Assembly (NCBI GenBank): GCA_003132305.1
Contig: PKXJ01000018.1
Coordinates: 130,242 to 194,241, forward strand
Direction of reading: 5' to 3'
DNA length: 64,000 nucleotides
From: Acidimicrobiaceae bacterium
Lineage (GTDB): Bacteria > Actinomycetota > Acidimicrobiia > Acidimicrobiales > RAAP-2
Positions 33,830 to 42,527 of this stretch are shown piece after piece. The notes below the pieces were generated by a model. That model was not told the DNA's origin. It saw only the letters and a list, made by a program, of their open reading frames with translations, and did no database searches. The first letter of the stretch is position 1. Each line of letters starts with the position of its first letter. Made by a program: the position numbers and the translations under genes.

Positions 33830-34165
33830 ATGGACAATGCAACAGCAGCCGCGTTACTTCTTGCTGAACGAATGCGAGTGCAAGAACTGCTGGGTCAATC
33901 GTCCGACGCCGCCCTCGACGATCGAGCGGGCGCCAACGAACCAGGTGACATGAGTGATCCGGCCACGTCACTCACCTTGGAAGAACAAGAGGACGCGGTG
34001 AAGGCCAGCCTGCGCCTGCGCTTGTTGACCATCGAACGAGCAGAACAACGTCTGCGCGACGGAACTTACGGGCGCTCAGTACGAAGCGGACTGGCAATTC
34101 CCGACGAACGTCTCGAAGCCGACCCGGCCGCAGAGCTCACCGTTGAAGAAGCTCAAGAGATTTAA
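33830..34165 (+). CDS. DksA/TraR-like protein lacking zinc-finger cysteines
   Basis: 111 residues with GGGAGA before ATG. An N-terminal coiled-coil-like region (MRVQELLGQ to EDAVKASLRLRLLTIERAEQRLRDG) leads to GTYGRSVRSGLAIPDERLEADPAAELTVEEA. This is the DksA/TraR C-terminal motif GTYGxCxxCGxxIxxxRLxAxPxA, except that no cysteine remains, so it cannot bind zinc. Related cysteine-poor DksA proteins exist in other bacteria and still bind RNA polymerase, so function is not excluded. Downstream lies a membrane protein gene 30 bp away on the same strand. Confidence 0.78.
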   Translation: MDNATAAALLLAERMRVQELLGQSSDAALDDRAGANEPGDMSDPATSLTLEEQEDAVKASLRLRLLTIERAEQRLRDGTYGRSVRSGLAIPDERLEADPAAELTVEEAQEI

Positions 34166-34195
34166 CGTGCCGCGCCGCCACGAGAAGGGGCCGAC

Positions 34196-35275
34196 ATGAA
34201 CGTTTGGCTTCGCGTCTTCGCGGGACTCTTCGGTCTGACCCTTCAGATCGTTGTTCTCGACGCGGCGATTCGCACCTTTCTGCTTCCGCGAGTTGCCAGT
34301 GTTCGACTCAGCCGCGTCGTGGCGAAAACGGTCGGCGCAGTCTTCAACCTGCTCGCGCGTTCCAGCAAGTCGTACCCGACGAGAGATCGAATCCTTTCGA
34401 TGTTCGCGTCCTTTGTCTTGTTGGCCTACCAGGCCACGTGGCTCGCCATGAGTTTGGTGGCCTTCGCGTTTGGCTTCGTCGCGGCCGGCGCGTCGAACTT
34501 TTCTCTCGCCTTTCAAATGTCGGGATCGTCGCTGTTCACGCTGGGCACGACCGCGGCGCACGGCGGTGCATTGACCGTTCTTCAGTTCGTCGAAGCGGGC
34601 GTGGGTCTCACGCTGTTGGCGCTGCTCATCTCCTTCATTCCAACGTTGTACAACGCCTTTCAACGGCGCGAGTACTCGGTCTCACGACTCTCCGTTCGCG
34701 CGGGCATCCCGGCCACGCCCTGGGGTGTGCTCGAGGTTGCTCAAAGTGTTGAGTCGTACGAACGACTGGACGAACTGTGGCGCGAGTGGGAGCAGTGGTT
34801 CATCGACGTCGGTGAAACCCACTCGACGCTCACCATCCTCAACTACTACCGCTCGCCGAGCGCCAATCAAACCTGGATTGGCTCGGCCGCCACGGTGCTC
34901 GACGCCGCCGCGATATTCAACGCCGCCGTCGACGCCAAACCGTCGCCCACGGCGGGCCTGTGCATCCGCTCGGGCTGGCTGACGCTGCGAAAGCTGGCCG
35001 ACTACTTCAAAGTTCCCTATCCGGTGCATCTGGACCGTACGGTGCCAATATCTATATCTCGAGAAGAGTTCGACCTGGTCCTACTGCGCCTCGAACGGGC
35101 GGGCCTGCCACTCCTCGCGGACCGCGAGGCGGCCTGGATCGACTTCACGGGCTGGCGGATGAACTACGACGCCATCATCGAAGCCTTCTACCAACTCTTC
35201 AACTGCCCGCGAACCGATTGGCGCAGCGCGTCCGTTCAGCCGCTCTTTGGACCGTCGAACAAACGTGGTGCGTAG
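34196..35275 (+). CDS. Membrane protein with a pore-loop-like segment, unknown function
   Basis: 359 residues with AAGGGG before ATG. Hydrophobic segments lie at about 8-27, 63-90 and 124-150, with an amphipathic region between the latter two (SLAFQMSGSSLFTLGTTAAHGG). The layout TM, loop with SSLFTLG, TM recalls the pore helix and filter region of two-helix ion channels, but no TxGYGD filter is present. The C-terminal half (150-359) is a soluble, helix-rich cytoplasmic domain with many Trp/Tyr residues. I recognise no named family. Coupled position after the DksA-like gene. Confidence 0.7.
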   Translation: MNVWLRVFAGLFGLTLQIVVLDAAIRTFLLPRVASVRLSRVVAKTVGAVFNLLARSSKSYPTRDRILSMFASFVLLAYQATWLAMSLVAFAFGFVAAGASNFSLAFQMSGSSLFTLGTTAAHGGALTVLQFVEAGVGLTLLALLISFIPTLYNAFQRREYSVSRLSVRAGIPATPWGVLEVAQSVESYERLDELWREWEQWFIDVGETHSTLTILNYYRSPSANQTWIGSAATVLDAAAIFNAAVDAKPSPTAGLCIRSGWLTLRKLADYFKVPYPVHLDRTVPISISREEFDLVLLRLERAGLPLLADREAAWIDFTGWRMNYDAIIEAFYQLFNCPRTDWRSASVQPLFGPSNKRGA

Positions 35276-35287
35276 ACGCTCAACCGC

Positions 35288-37126
35288 CTAGAAGTGCATG
35301 TACTCCGGCATGAAGTTGCCCAACGGGTTCGGTGCGAATCCAATGGAGCTCTTCAGGGTGTCCTTGATCTCAGAGACGGCCGTCGGGTTGGGCTCGTAGA
35401 GGACGGGCAGCTGCTGGGCTGCGAACTTGGCGTACGCGGTCAACTTGGCGGTCCCGTACGTGGTGGTGTTAATGAGCGTGTTCATGGTCGGATTGCTGTA
35501 ACCACCAGGGTTGAAGCCGCCCTTCGTCGTAAAGAGCGTCTCGCCCGACGGGTAGTAGTCCGGCGCGTAGATCCAGCCCGCACCCCACGAACAGATCTCG
35601 TAGAGCTGCTTGGCACTGGTGCAGTCGGCGATGACCTGATTGAAGGTAGTGGTGGCGGTGGTGAACTTGATACCAATGCTCGCCCAGTCCTCGACCTCGG
35701 CGTTGAAGGTGTCGTCAAACGACGGTGAACCACTCGACCACACGATCTTCAAGTTCAACGTGTAGCCCCTCGTGATGCCCGCACCACATTGGTTCGCGGC
35801 GGTACCGGGATCAGTGCACGTCTGTACGCCGTTGACAATCTTCCAACCGTGCGACGTCAAGAGCGCTTTCGCGCTCTTCAAGTTAAACGGGTAGGGATTG
35901 GTCACCGGCGCGCTGATCGACGAGGGCGTGTTCGGAGGTATGGGACTGTACGTCGGTACGCCGTAGCCCTTATCAACTTTCTTGATGATGCCGAGTTGGT
36001 CGACAGCGCCTTGGAGGGCCTGGCGAATATAGAGCTGGCCAATGGCGGCGGACTTGGCGTCCGCGGAACTGAAGTTAAAGGGTGCGTAGTTGAAACTCCA
36101 CGGACTTCCGGTGAGCAGCGTGTACTTGCTGGCAATTGGGCTCCAGTTGGCACCCACCGTTCCCGGAGAGGGCGCGGACGCGGTCAGGATCGTCGGGTCG
36201 AGATAGCCAATGTCGATTGATCCCGCCGAGAGTTGGTTCTGCTCGGCGACGGCAGAGGTGAAGGCCACTTCCTTGATGGAAGCCACCTGGGCCTTTTGCG
36301 GTCCCGAGTACTTCTTGTTGGGCTGAAAGGTCAAGTTTCCGAGACTGTCCATCGTCGTCAACTTCCAAGGACCGTCGTCACCGCTCTGCCACATGGTGTC
36401 GGTGTAGAGACCGACGTTGGCCGACTGCGCGTCGAGGTACTTTTCAACCTTCTTGCACGCCGAGTTCGTCGAACTCGCGCCGTAGACGCCAGTGGCGCAC
36501 GTGGAAGTTTGCGTGGCCGACACGAGGTCCCAAGAGTTGGGAAACGGTGTGATCTCGGACAGGTAGTTATAGAGGAGCCAGTTCGGGTTCACCGACGAAG
36601 TGAAGTTAATCGTGACCTTGTTACCACTACCCGACGCGTTCCTGACCTGATCAGGTATTCCGTAACCCGGGTTGTATCCCGCGTAGGCCGTCGGATCGGC
36701 CTTGTACATGTTGAGAAAGAACATGACGGACTGGGCGTCGACGGTCTGACCGTCGGCGAACTTCCAGCCCTTCATGGTAAACGTCACCGTCTTGTCGCCG
36801 TTCGTGAACTTCGGCGAGCTGGCCAGCGAGAGGTTTGGCACGTAAGCGACCGAGGAGGACAGACCAAACCAGTACAGAGGGCGGTACATCAACATTTGGA
36901 ACTGGTTCGTGTTGTCGACCGAAAAGTACTGACTGGCCATGTAGGGAAATATGTAGTTGGGATTCGCGCCCGCACCTTCAGCGAAGGTAATGGTCTGATG
37001 CTGGGTCGGGGGTGTCGACGTCGTCGATGGTGAGTTCGGCCCGGAAGCGACGCTCAGTCCGATGGCCACCGCGGCGATCACCACAACTACGGCTACCACT
37101 GTCCATATCATGTTCTTTCGCTGCAT
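35288..37126 (-). CDS. Oligopeptide/nickel-type ABC transporter substrate-binding protein (SBP_bac_5)
   Basis: 612 residues from ATG 37126, which has AAGGGAG upstream; the track start 11 codons earlier lacks one. The N-terminus is an uncleaved-looking or late-cleaved signal (NMIWTVVAVVVVIAAVAIGLSVASG) followed by a PSTTSTPPTQ linker. The mature part shows FTMKGWKFADGQTVDAQSVMFFLNMYK, the signature of family 5 binding proteins, and YIRQALQGAVDQLGIIKKV. No lipobox cysteine is present, so it may be membrane anchored by the N-terminal helix. No permease or ATPase genes are adjacent; it is an orphan binding protein, divergent from an MFS gene. Confidence 0.88.
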   Translation of the reverse strand: MQRKNMIWTVVAVVVVIAAVAIGLSVASGPNSPSTTSTPPTQHQTITFAEGAGANPNYIFPYMASQYFSVDNTNQFQMLMYRPLYWFGLSSSVAYVPNLSLASSPKFTNGDKTVTFTMKGWKFADGQTVDAQSVMFFLNMYKADPTAYAGYNPGYGIPDQVRNASGSGNKVTINFTSSVNPNWLLYNYLSEITPFPNSWDLVSATQTSTCATGVYGASSTNSACKKVEKYLDAQSANVGLYTDTMWQSGDDGPWKLTTMDSLGNLTFQPNKKYSGPQKAQVASIKEVAFTSAVAEQNQLSAGSIDIGYLDPTILTASAPSPGTVGANWSPIASKYTLLTGSPWSFNYAPFNFSSADAKSAAIGQLYIRQALQGAVDQLGIIKKVDKGYGVPTYSPIPPNTPSSISAPVTNPYPFNLKSAKALLTSHGWKIVNGVQTCTDPGTAANQCGAGITRGYTLNLKIVWSSGSPSFDDTFNAEVEDWASIGIKFTTATTTFNQVIADCTSAKQLYEICSWGAGWIYAPDYYPSGETLFTTKGGFNPGGYSNPTMNTLINTTTYGTAKLTAYAKFAAQQLPVLYEPNPTAVSEIKDTLKSSIGFAPNPLGNFMPEYMHF

Positions 37127-37261
37127 ACTGACTCCCTTGGCCACGGTTGGAGACTCCACTCATAGAGTGCATCACGGAACCGATGATTTAAAATCAACTT
37201 TAGGCGGCGATGAAACTAAGTTGTCGTCGGCGTCGCGAAACTCACCCTTTTCGCAACGCTG

Positions 37262-37377
37262 CATAAAGTGTCATCAAATAGTCACACTTCACTTTATGTT
37301 CGTTCGTACCAAGGGTTCGTACCAGTGAAGTCGTGTTCTCGCTTTTACTTTTCACTTTGTTCATACTTCTAAGTGAA
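37262..37377. promoter_or_regulatory. Dense repeat region between the divergent binding-protein and MFS genes
   Basis: Three overlapping structures: inverted repeat CATAAAGTG-N19-CACTTTATG (37262-37298), inverted repeat TTCACTT-N13-AAGTGAA (37351-37377), and a direct repeat GTTCGTACCA at 37302 and 37315. The core AAGTGA/TCACTT recurs several times within 140 bp. Such clustering in a divergent promoter region suggests several operators for one regulator controlling one or both genes. Confidence 0.55.
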
Positions 37378-37461
37378 TTATGAGTTCCCACGTCGAAGTG
37401 AACGACGCACGCTGGTACGTCAATCCAGAAGTCGGACGCGTCGGCTGAGTAAATTATTTCA

Positions 37462-38685
37462 ATGCGACTAAGCGGCTGGGTCGGCGCCCTTAAGGAACGC
37501 AATTTTCTGCTCTTCTTCATTGGCCAATCAGCGTCGCAGGTCGGCAGCGGCATGGCGCCGGTCGCCATCACGTTCGCCGTGTTACAGCACGGGACGGCCA
37601 GCGACGTGGGCTACGTCGCGGCGGCCGGTCTCACGCCGGTCGTGATCTTTCTCCTCGTCGCGGGCGTCCTGGCCGATCGAATGAGTCGACGCGTGGTCAT
37701 GCTGGGATCCGACGCGCTTCGAGCGTTGGCGGAAACCGGACTAGGGATCTGGATCTTGACCCAACGTCCGCCCCTGTGGGGCTTCCTGGTACTCGCCGCG
37801 CTCGTCGGCGCGGGGCAGGCGTTCTTCAGTCCGGCCATGACCGGCATCGTTCCCCAGATAGTTTCCGAGGGCAATCTCCAACAGGCGAACGCGCTAACTG
37901 GTCTCTCGGGATCCGTCGGAGGAATTATCGGTCCGGCTATTGCCGGGGTCATCATTGCTGTCGCGAATCCTGGATGGGCGGTACTCATAGACGGACTTAG
38001 CTACGTCGCGAGCGTCGTCTCTCTGTACCTCATCAAGATTGACTGGCGAGCGAGCGAGGCACACGAGTCGTTTCTTCTCCAGCTTCGCCAGGGCTGGACG
38101 GAGTTTTGGGCACGGACGTGGCTCTGGGTCATCGTCGTCGAATTCTCGATCGTCAACATCCTCATCTTTGCCCCCACGTTCGTACTGGGGCCGGTCATCG
38201 TGAAGGAGTACCTCGGCGGAGCGACCGCCTGGGGACTCATTCTGGCCGCCGAGGGAGCGGGCGCCGTACTCGGAGGAATCCTCATGCTCAAGTGGCACGT
38301 GCCCAGGCCCCTCCTGGTCGCCACGATCAGCCCGATCGTCTGGGTGTGGCCACTGTTGGGACTGGCGTACCACGCGCCCGCCCCGTTCATTGCGCTGGGA
38401 ACGTTCGTCTCGGGCGTGGGCGTCTCGATATTCTCAACGCTCTGGATCACCACGATGCAGCGCGAAATACCTTCAGCGATTCTCTCTCGGGTTAGCGCGT
38501 ACGACTGGTTCGGATCACTCGTCTTCTTGCCGATCGGAATGGCGCTCATTGGTCCCATCGAGAAAGTGTTCGGATTCTCAACGACGATCGTGAGCTGCGC
38601 GGTACTACTGGTTGTCTTCATCGGCGCGACACTCACGGTTCCCTCCGTCGTTCAGATGAGAGCCGCCGCGAACGTCGACGAGTAG
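37462..38685 (+). CDS. MFS transporter (MFS_3/enterobactin-exporter-like)
   Basis: 407 residues with about 12 hydrophobic segments. FLLFFIGQSASQVGSGMAPVAITFAVL at the N-terminus, GVLADRMSRRVVMLGSDALRAL (the loop 2-3 motif GxLaDRxxRR) and GLSGSVGGIIGPAIAGVII are typical of the MFS_3 branch that includes putative drug and siderophore exporters. Substrate unknown. It is transcribed away from a repeat-rich regulatory region and converges with the carboxypeptidase gene. Confidence 0.88.
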   Translation: MRLSGWVGALKERNFLLFFIGQSASQVGSGMAPVAITFAVLQHGTASDVGYVAAAGLTPVVIFLLVAGVLADRMSRRVVMLGSDALRALAETGLGIWILTQRPPLWGFLVLAALVGAGQAFFSPAMTGIVPQIVSEGNLQQANALTGLSGSVGGIIGPAIAGVIIAVANPGWAVLIDGLSYVASVVSLYLIKIDWRASEAHESFLLQLRQGWTEFWARTWLWVIVVEFSIVNILIFAPTFVLGPVIVKEYLGGATAWGLILAAEGAGAVLGGILMLKWHVPRPLLVATISPIVWVWPLLGLAYHAPAPFIALGTFVSGVGVSIFSTLWITTMQREIPSAILSRVSAYDWFGSLVFLPIGMALIGPIEKVFGFSTTIVSCAVLLVVFIGATLTVPSVVQMRAAANVDE

Positions 38686-38767
38686 CATCTCCTGATCCCA
38701 CAGCGTTCTTTCGCCGAGCATGCTTAAGATCCTGCGACCACTGAAGCGAAGTCTCGAGAACGAACCT

Positions 38768-39886
38768 CTACTTGGTCTTCGAGAAGGTGGACGGGGTCAC
38801 GAGGTCGGACGGTGAACCAATCCACTCGATCTGCACGCCCGAAGGCGTGGCGACGCGCGCGATCGACGAACGAATCGATCGAGAAAGAGCCAGCGCATCG
38901 TCACCGGACGTCCCCAAGGGGTTACTCCCGTGCTCGCCCAACACGACCGCGTACGTGGTGATGACCTTATTCATGATGTGATCTTGGACGGCCATAGCGT
39001 CACAGCCCCCGGCCGCGTTGGTGAAGCCCGACTTCACGCCGACGACGTTGCCTTCACCGACGAACGGCGTGTAAGACTGGACGACGCCAACCACCGGTAG
39101 AAAGACCTTCGCCAACGTGACAATGCCGCGAACCACCGGCTCACTCGTCATCAGATCGGCGGCGAGAGTCGCCTGGTCCTGGGCGGTGGAGAGGTCGCCA
39201 TTCTCAATGCCCGTGACGTCGACGTAGTGAGTGTGGCGCAGCCCTAGTGCACGGGCGTCTTGGTTCATTGCCGCGACGAACGTTGCTTCGTGCATGCCCG
39301 TGAGCGCCACCATCAGTTGCGCGTAATCGCCGGCCGAGTGAACGAGTACTCCGTTTAAGAGGATGCGTTCGCACAGCCTCATGCCTTCGACAATTGCGAC
39401 GCTCGATTGACCGGTCGCGACATCGTGGTCATAGATTCCGACGTCGCCCGTGCTCACCGTTAGGCACGGCCCGTTCTGTCCGGGGCCCAGTGGAAATCTG
39501 TGGAGCACCACCCAGGTCGTCATCATTTTCGTGAGACTCGCGATCGGCACGCGGGGTTGAAAAGGAGAGGCCGCGGTAACGGACAGTTGCGGTACGGCCA
39601 CCGCGGCGCTTCCCACGTTTGGCCACGACAGGCTCGGCCTCTTGGGAGTCGTCGTGGTGGTCGTGGTGGTTGGACTGGTGGTGGTGGTCGTGGGGATCGT
39701 GGTCGTGGTCGAAGTAGTGGTGGTCGTCGTCGTGGTCGAAGTAGTAGTAGTCGCCGTCGTGGTCGTGGTGGGGGGCGACGTCGCGATCGCGGGACTCGCC
39801 ACCAGGAACATTCCCGCTACAAAGCCGCAGATAACGGTCACGAGCAGCGGTATCCGGCGATTTCTCGAAAGAAGCGGCGGTCTCAC
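38768..39886 (-). CDS. D-alanyl-D-alanine carboxypeptidase-like protein with threonine linker
   Basis: 372 residues. The signal or anchor segment is at about 12-36 (IPLLVTVICGFVAGMFLVASPAIA). A threonine-only linker spans about 39-80. The S11/PBP5-type domain follows: SxxK as SLTK (S117, K120) and the KTG element as KSG (285-287). The SxN element appears as SAG (184-186), with Gly instead of Asn, which is unusual. It would act on peptidoglycan stem peptides outside the membrane, held away from it by the linker. The neighbouring divergent gene is an L,D-transpeptidase with the same kind of linker. Confidence 0.82.
   Translation of the reverse strand: MRPPLLSRNRRIPLLVTVICGFVAGMFLVASPAIATSPPTTTTTATTTTSTTTTTTTTSTTTTIPTTTTTSPTTTTTTTTPKRPSLSWPNVGSAAVAVPQLSVTAASPFQPRVPIASLTKMMTTWVVLHRFPLGPGQNGPCLTVSTGDVGIYDHDVATGQSSVAIVEGMRLCERILLNGVLVHSAGDYAQLMVALTGMHEATFVAAMNQDARALGLRHTHYVDVTGIENGDLSTAQDQATLAADLMTSEPVVRGIVTLAKVFLPVVGVVQSYTPFVGEGNVVGVKSGFTNAAGGCDAMAVQDHIMNKVITTYAVVLGEHGSNPLGTSGDDALALSRSIRSSIARVATPSGVQIEWIGSPSDLVTPSTFSKTK
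39647..39772 (-). repeat. Threonine-codon repeat tract of the carboxypeptidase gene
   Basis: About 126 bp of imperfect ACC/ACG/ACT triplets on the minus strand, encoding almost only Thr with a few Ser, Pro, Ala and Ile. It is the inverted counterpart of the tract at 40273-40416. Trinucleotide repeats of this type are prone to length change by slippage in multiples of one codon. Confidence 0.85.
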
Positions 39887-40077
39887 TTCCTCAATTTACC
39901 TTGTCCGATAGGCCGCCTCTTGGAGAGGACGACGCCTTACGCCAAGAAAATGAGAGCCACCATCCGGAAACATTAGGAATCGCCCGCCCGCGACGCCCGC
40001 GATGGCCACGAGCGACTGGTGCCAAAGACGAGCCACCGTAACGCAGAAGTAATCTGACGCCAAAGTAACCTTGACCT

Positions 40078-41022
40078 ATGAATTCGAAGAGCCCTTGGGT
40101 CCCCTACCTGATGGCGGCGAGCACGATCGCGCTAGGAACAATGACGATGACCACGGCCGCCCAAGCCGCAAATCATCGCACGAGCGCCGTTCCCTACTCA
40201 ATTCGACTCGAGGATCAGTTTCTCGCGACACTTCGATACCTGCCCGTCAGCTTCAAGCCAACGGTTCGCAAAACGACGACGACGACCACCACGACGACGA
40301 CCATCACCACGACGACGACGACGACTTCCACAACTACCACGACCTCAGTCAGTTCAACCACGACGCCGACGTCGACGACGACCACGACCTCAACTCCCAC
40401 AACTACTACGACAACGTTGCCGAAAGCAAAGCGTACGAATCCAACGAAACTGCAAAAAGGAAGGTTCGTGTGGCGATTCGACTCGTTGCCGGCAGCCTTT
40501 AGAGCTCAGTGGCGAGTGGGAACGAACAACGTGATCCTTGAAGGCGCCCTCATGCGGTTTCAATCCGTTCACGGCTTTGGCGTGACGGGACAAATGAGCG
40601 GTGCCAACTGGAAAGCTCTCACCGAAGCAGTCCTCAAGAATCAGAGAGATCCAATGAGTTACAACATGGTCTTGGTCAGCCAGACACTGCCCCAGAGGAT
40701 GAAACTCTACGAAAACGGCAGGGTGGCGTTGACCTCTCTGGTGAACACGGGCATAAGCGCTGCCCCGACGCAAAACGGAACGTTTCCGGTCTACGTGCGA
40801 TACACGACGACGACCATGTCGGGTACCTTGCCTGACGGTGCCTCGTACTCGGACTCGGGAATACCGTGGGTCTCGTACTTTAACGGAGGTGACGCGCTTC
40901 ACGGCTTTATCCGTTCCTCCTACGGCTACCCGCAAAGCTTGGGCTGCGTTGAGATGCCCTTCGCGAACGCGGCCAGCTTGTGGCCCCACACCCCCGTAGG
41001 CACTCTGGTGACCGTTCAATAG
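40078..41022 (+). CDS. Secreted L,D-transpeptidase (YkuD-type) with threonine linker
   Basis: 314 residues. Signal peptide at about 8-30 (YLMAASTIALGTMTMTTAAQA). A Thr-rich linker runs from about 66 to 113, followed by a basic hinge (PKAKRTNPTKLQKG). The C-terminal catalytic domain shows QTLPQRMKLYENGRVALTSLVNTG and the active-site HGF...SLGCVEM, with His275 and Cys290. L,D-transpeptidases make 3-3 cross-links in peptidoglycan or attach proteins. The region at about 120-180 looks like a peptidoglycan-binding or scaffold segment. No ribosome-binding site is obvious. Confidence 0.88.
   Translation: MNSKSPWVPYLMAASTIALGTMTMTTAAQAANHRTSAVPYSIRLEDQFLATLRYLPVSFKPTVRKTTTTTTTTTTITTTTTTTSTTTTTSVSSTTTPTSTTTTTSTPTTTTTTLPKAKRTNPTKLQKGRFVWRFDSLPAAFRAQWRVGTNNVILEGALMRFQSVHGFGVTGQMSGANWKALTEAVLKNQRDPMSYNMVLVSQTLPQRMKLYENGRVALTSLVNTGISAAPTQNGTFPVYVRYTTTTMSGTLPDGASYSDSGIPWVSYFNGGDALHGFIRSSYGYPQSLGCVEMPFANAASLWPHTPVGTLVTVQ
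40273..40416 (+). repeat. Threonine-codon repeat tract of the L,D-transpeptidase gene
   Basis: About 144 bp of ACG/ACC/ACT triplets on the plus strand encoding Thr with scattered Ser, Pro and Ile. It is inverted relative to the tract at 39647-39772, with the two promoters and signal-peptide regions lying between them. Confidence 0.85.
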
Positions 41023-41171
41023 ATTTAGATCCTCGATTCAGATCGACAGCAAGGTAAGGTGTTTCGTTGGTAAGTAAGACTCGATTGCGTAGGGGTGCGA
41101 CATCTCTGCGCGGTGTGGATCCTTGTCCGAGCAACCTGAGAAGGCGCACGGTCACGTGGCTGCAATGGGGC

Positions 41172-42353
41172 CTAGAAGGATGAAAAGCGCTCAAGGTACC
41201 TGCGGAAAAGAGGGTCGACCAGTTGCCACTCCCCAGCCTTTACCTGGACGGCGAGCCCGGCATTTCGTAGCGATTCCAGAGCGCGACCAACCTGCTTGGC
41301 GTCCAATTTCGCGCCGTACGGCGGCTCGGCGCGAGCGATGCGCTGGGCGATTGTCAGAGCATGTGCGCGCATCCCGCGAATGCGTACAATTTCGCTCTCG
41401 TGCGCTGGCTGCTCCGCGCCCATGGCGTAGTCAATGCCCTGGAAGACCTCCGTGGCGTCAACGGTGAATGTCCCCTTTTCGACCGCCGCGACGTGCGACT
41501 GTTGCGCGAGGAGCATGGTGGCGCGCGCCGCACCGCCGGAAGTCTCCAACAGGAGCGCCAGCGCTGCATCAGTGATCGAGGTCTTGTCAGCCTGATAGAA
41601 CTTACGAAGCCCGTCCACCCAGGCGTCGTTCGAGATTGGAGAGAGCGTGAAGAAACCGCCGAACTGGTACATCGCTCGGGTCTTCGAGGCAAAGAGCTCT
41701 CTCATCATGTGCTCGATAGAGCCCGCAAAGACGCAGGTGACGTGCGGAGAGCGCTGCAGGATCGCACGCATCTTCTTGGTTATCAAGTCGGGGTCGCCAA
41801 ATCGGTGACCGGCTGCCTCGATCTCTTGGAACTCGTCGAGGTACAGCACGATGGGACGTCCGTCCGCTACTGCCAGCTTTTCGAGAAGATTTAGGGAGTA
41901 GTCAAATTGGTCACTGGCGGTCTTCTGGCTTCGCAATGGCGTGAAGGCAAACTCGATGTCGGTGCCGAACTCATGCTTCAGTGTTGCCGACATCTGCGCC
42001 GCTTGACCGACCCGAATACTTGCTCGACGCAGAGCTGGAAGTACCTTCTTCACAGCAGGCCGGTTGGAAATGGCGCGTAGAGCGATGAGCTCGGCGAGTA
42101 CCGCCAGGGTTTCCACCGCGAAGAGGTCGACACTTACTACGTACGCCTTTTTCGTTCGCAACTGGGCAATCGCGGCGTCACACACGCTCGTCTTGCCGGT
42201 CCGCCTAGGACCCACAAGAATCTGGTGGTTGCCTGCGATCAACTGCGACACCAGTGAGGCGAGCTCGTCGGCACGCCCGATCAGCTGACTCGATTTGACC
42301 GGACCCTTGGTTGGGAACAGCTCGTGACTTGGTTTGCGGGTGTATGACGACAT
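41172..42353 (-). CDS. Solitary archaeal-type AAA ATPase with C-terminal winged-helix-like domain
   Basis: 393 residues. SSQLIGRADELASLVSQL (box II-like), Walker A GPRRTGKTS (48-56), Walker B VLYLDEFQEIE (about 169-179), sensor region CVFAGSIEHMMRELF, then FTLSPISNDAWVDGLRKFY. A C-terminal segment (QVGRALESLRNAGLAVQVKAGEWQLVDPLFRRYLERF) reads like a winged helix. This is the PF01637/ATPase_2-like group, related to STAND ATPases, often found as single mobile genes, especially in archaea and thermophiles. No DUF234-type nuclease follows. There is no ribosome-binding site; the promoter abuts the ATG. Biological role unknown. Confidence 0.82.
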   Translation of the reverse strand: MSSYTRKPSHELFPTKGPVKSSQLIGRADELASLVSQLIAGNHQILVGPRRTGKTSVCDAAIAQLRTKKAYVVSVDLFAVETLAVLAELIALRAISNRPAVKKVLPALRRASIRVGQAAQMSATLKHEFGTDIEFAFTPLRSQKTASDQFDYSLNLLEKLAVADGRPIVLYLDEFQEIEAAGHRFGDPDLITKKMRAILQRSPHVTCVFAGSIEHMMRELFASKTRAMYQFGGFFTLSPISNDAWVDGLRKFYQADKTSITDAALALLLETSGGAARATMLLAQQSHVAAVEKGTFTVDATEVFQGIDYAMGAEQPAHESEIVRIRGMRAHALTIAQRIARAEPPYGAKLDAKQVGRALESLRNAGLAVQVKAGEWQLVDPLFRRYLERFSSF

Positions 42354-42390
42354 GTGTCATAGTATAGGACCAAAAGTGTCATAGTGACAC
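42354..42390 (-). promoter_or_regulatory. Leaderless-type promoter with palindromic operator for the AAA ATPase gene
   Basis: On the minus strand the sequence contains the perfect palindrome GTGTCACTATGACAC, then TTTTGGTCC, then TATACT, then ATGACAC immediately before ATG. CTATGACAC is thus present twice. TATACT is 7 nt from the start codon, so transcription would begin at or next to the ATG. The palindrome covers the -35 position, as for a repressor site. Confidence 0.6.
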
Positions 42391-42527
42391 GATTAGCGCT
42401 GAAGACTAAACGCCCAAGTATGCCCGCAAACCGTGACATACCAACCAAAACCTCACCTTGCTGCCGTACTCATCCTCGACGGAGAGTTTTTGCCTCATCA
42501 TTGACAAATCAGCGGCGCACGACGTGA

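Noticed and set aside
39640-40420. CRISPR or tandem-repeat array impression from GTGGTC/ACGACC repeats
   Set aside because: Repeats are irregular triplets without spacers and read as threonine linkers in two clear genes.
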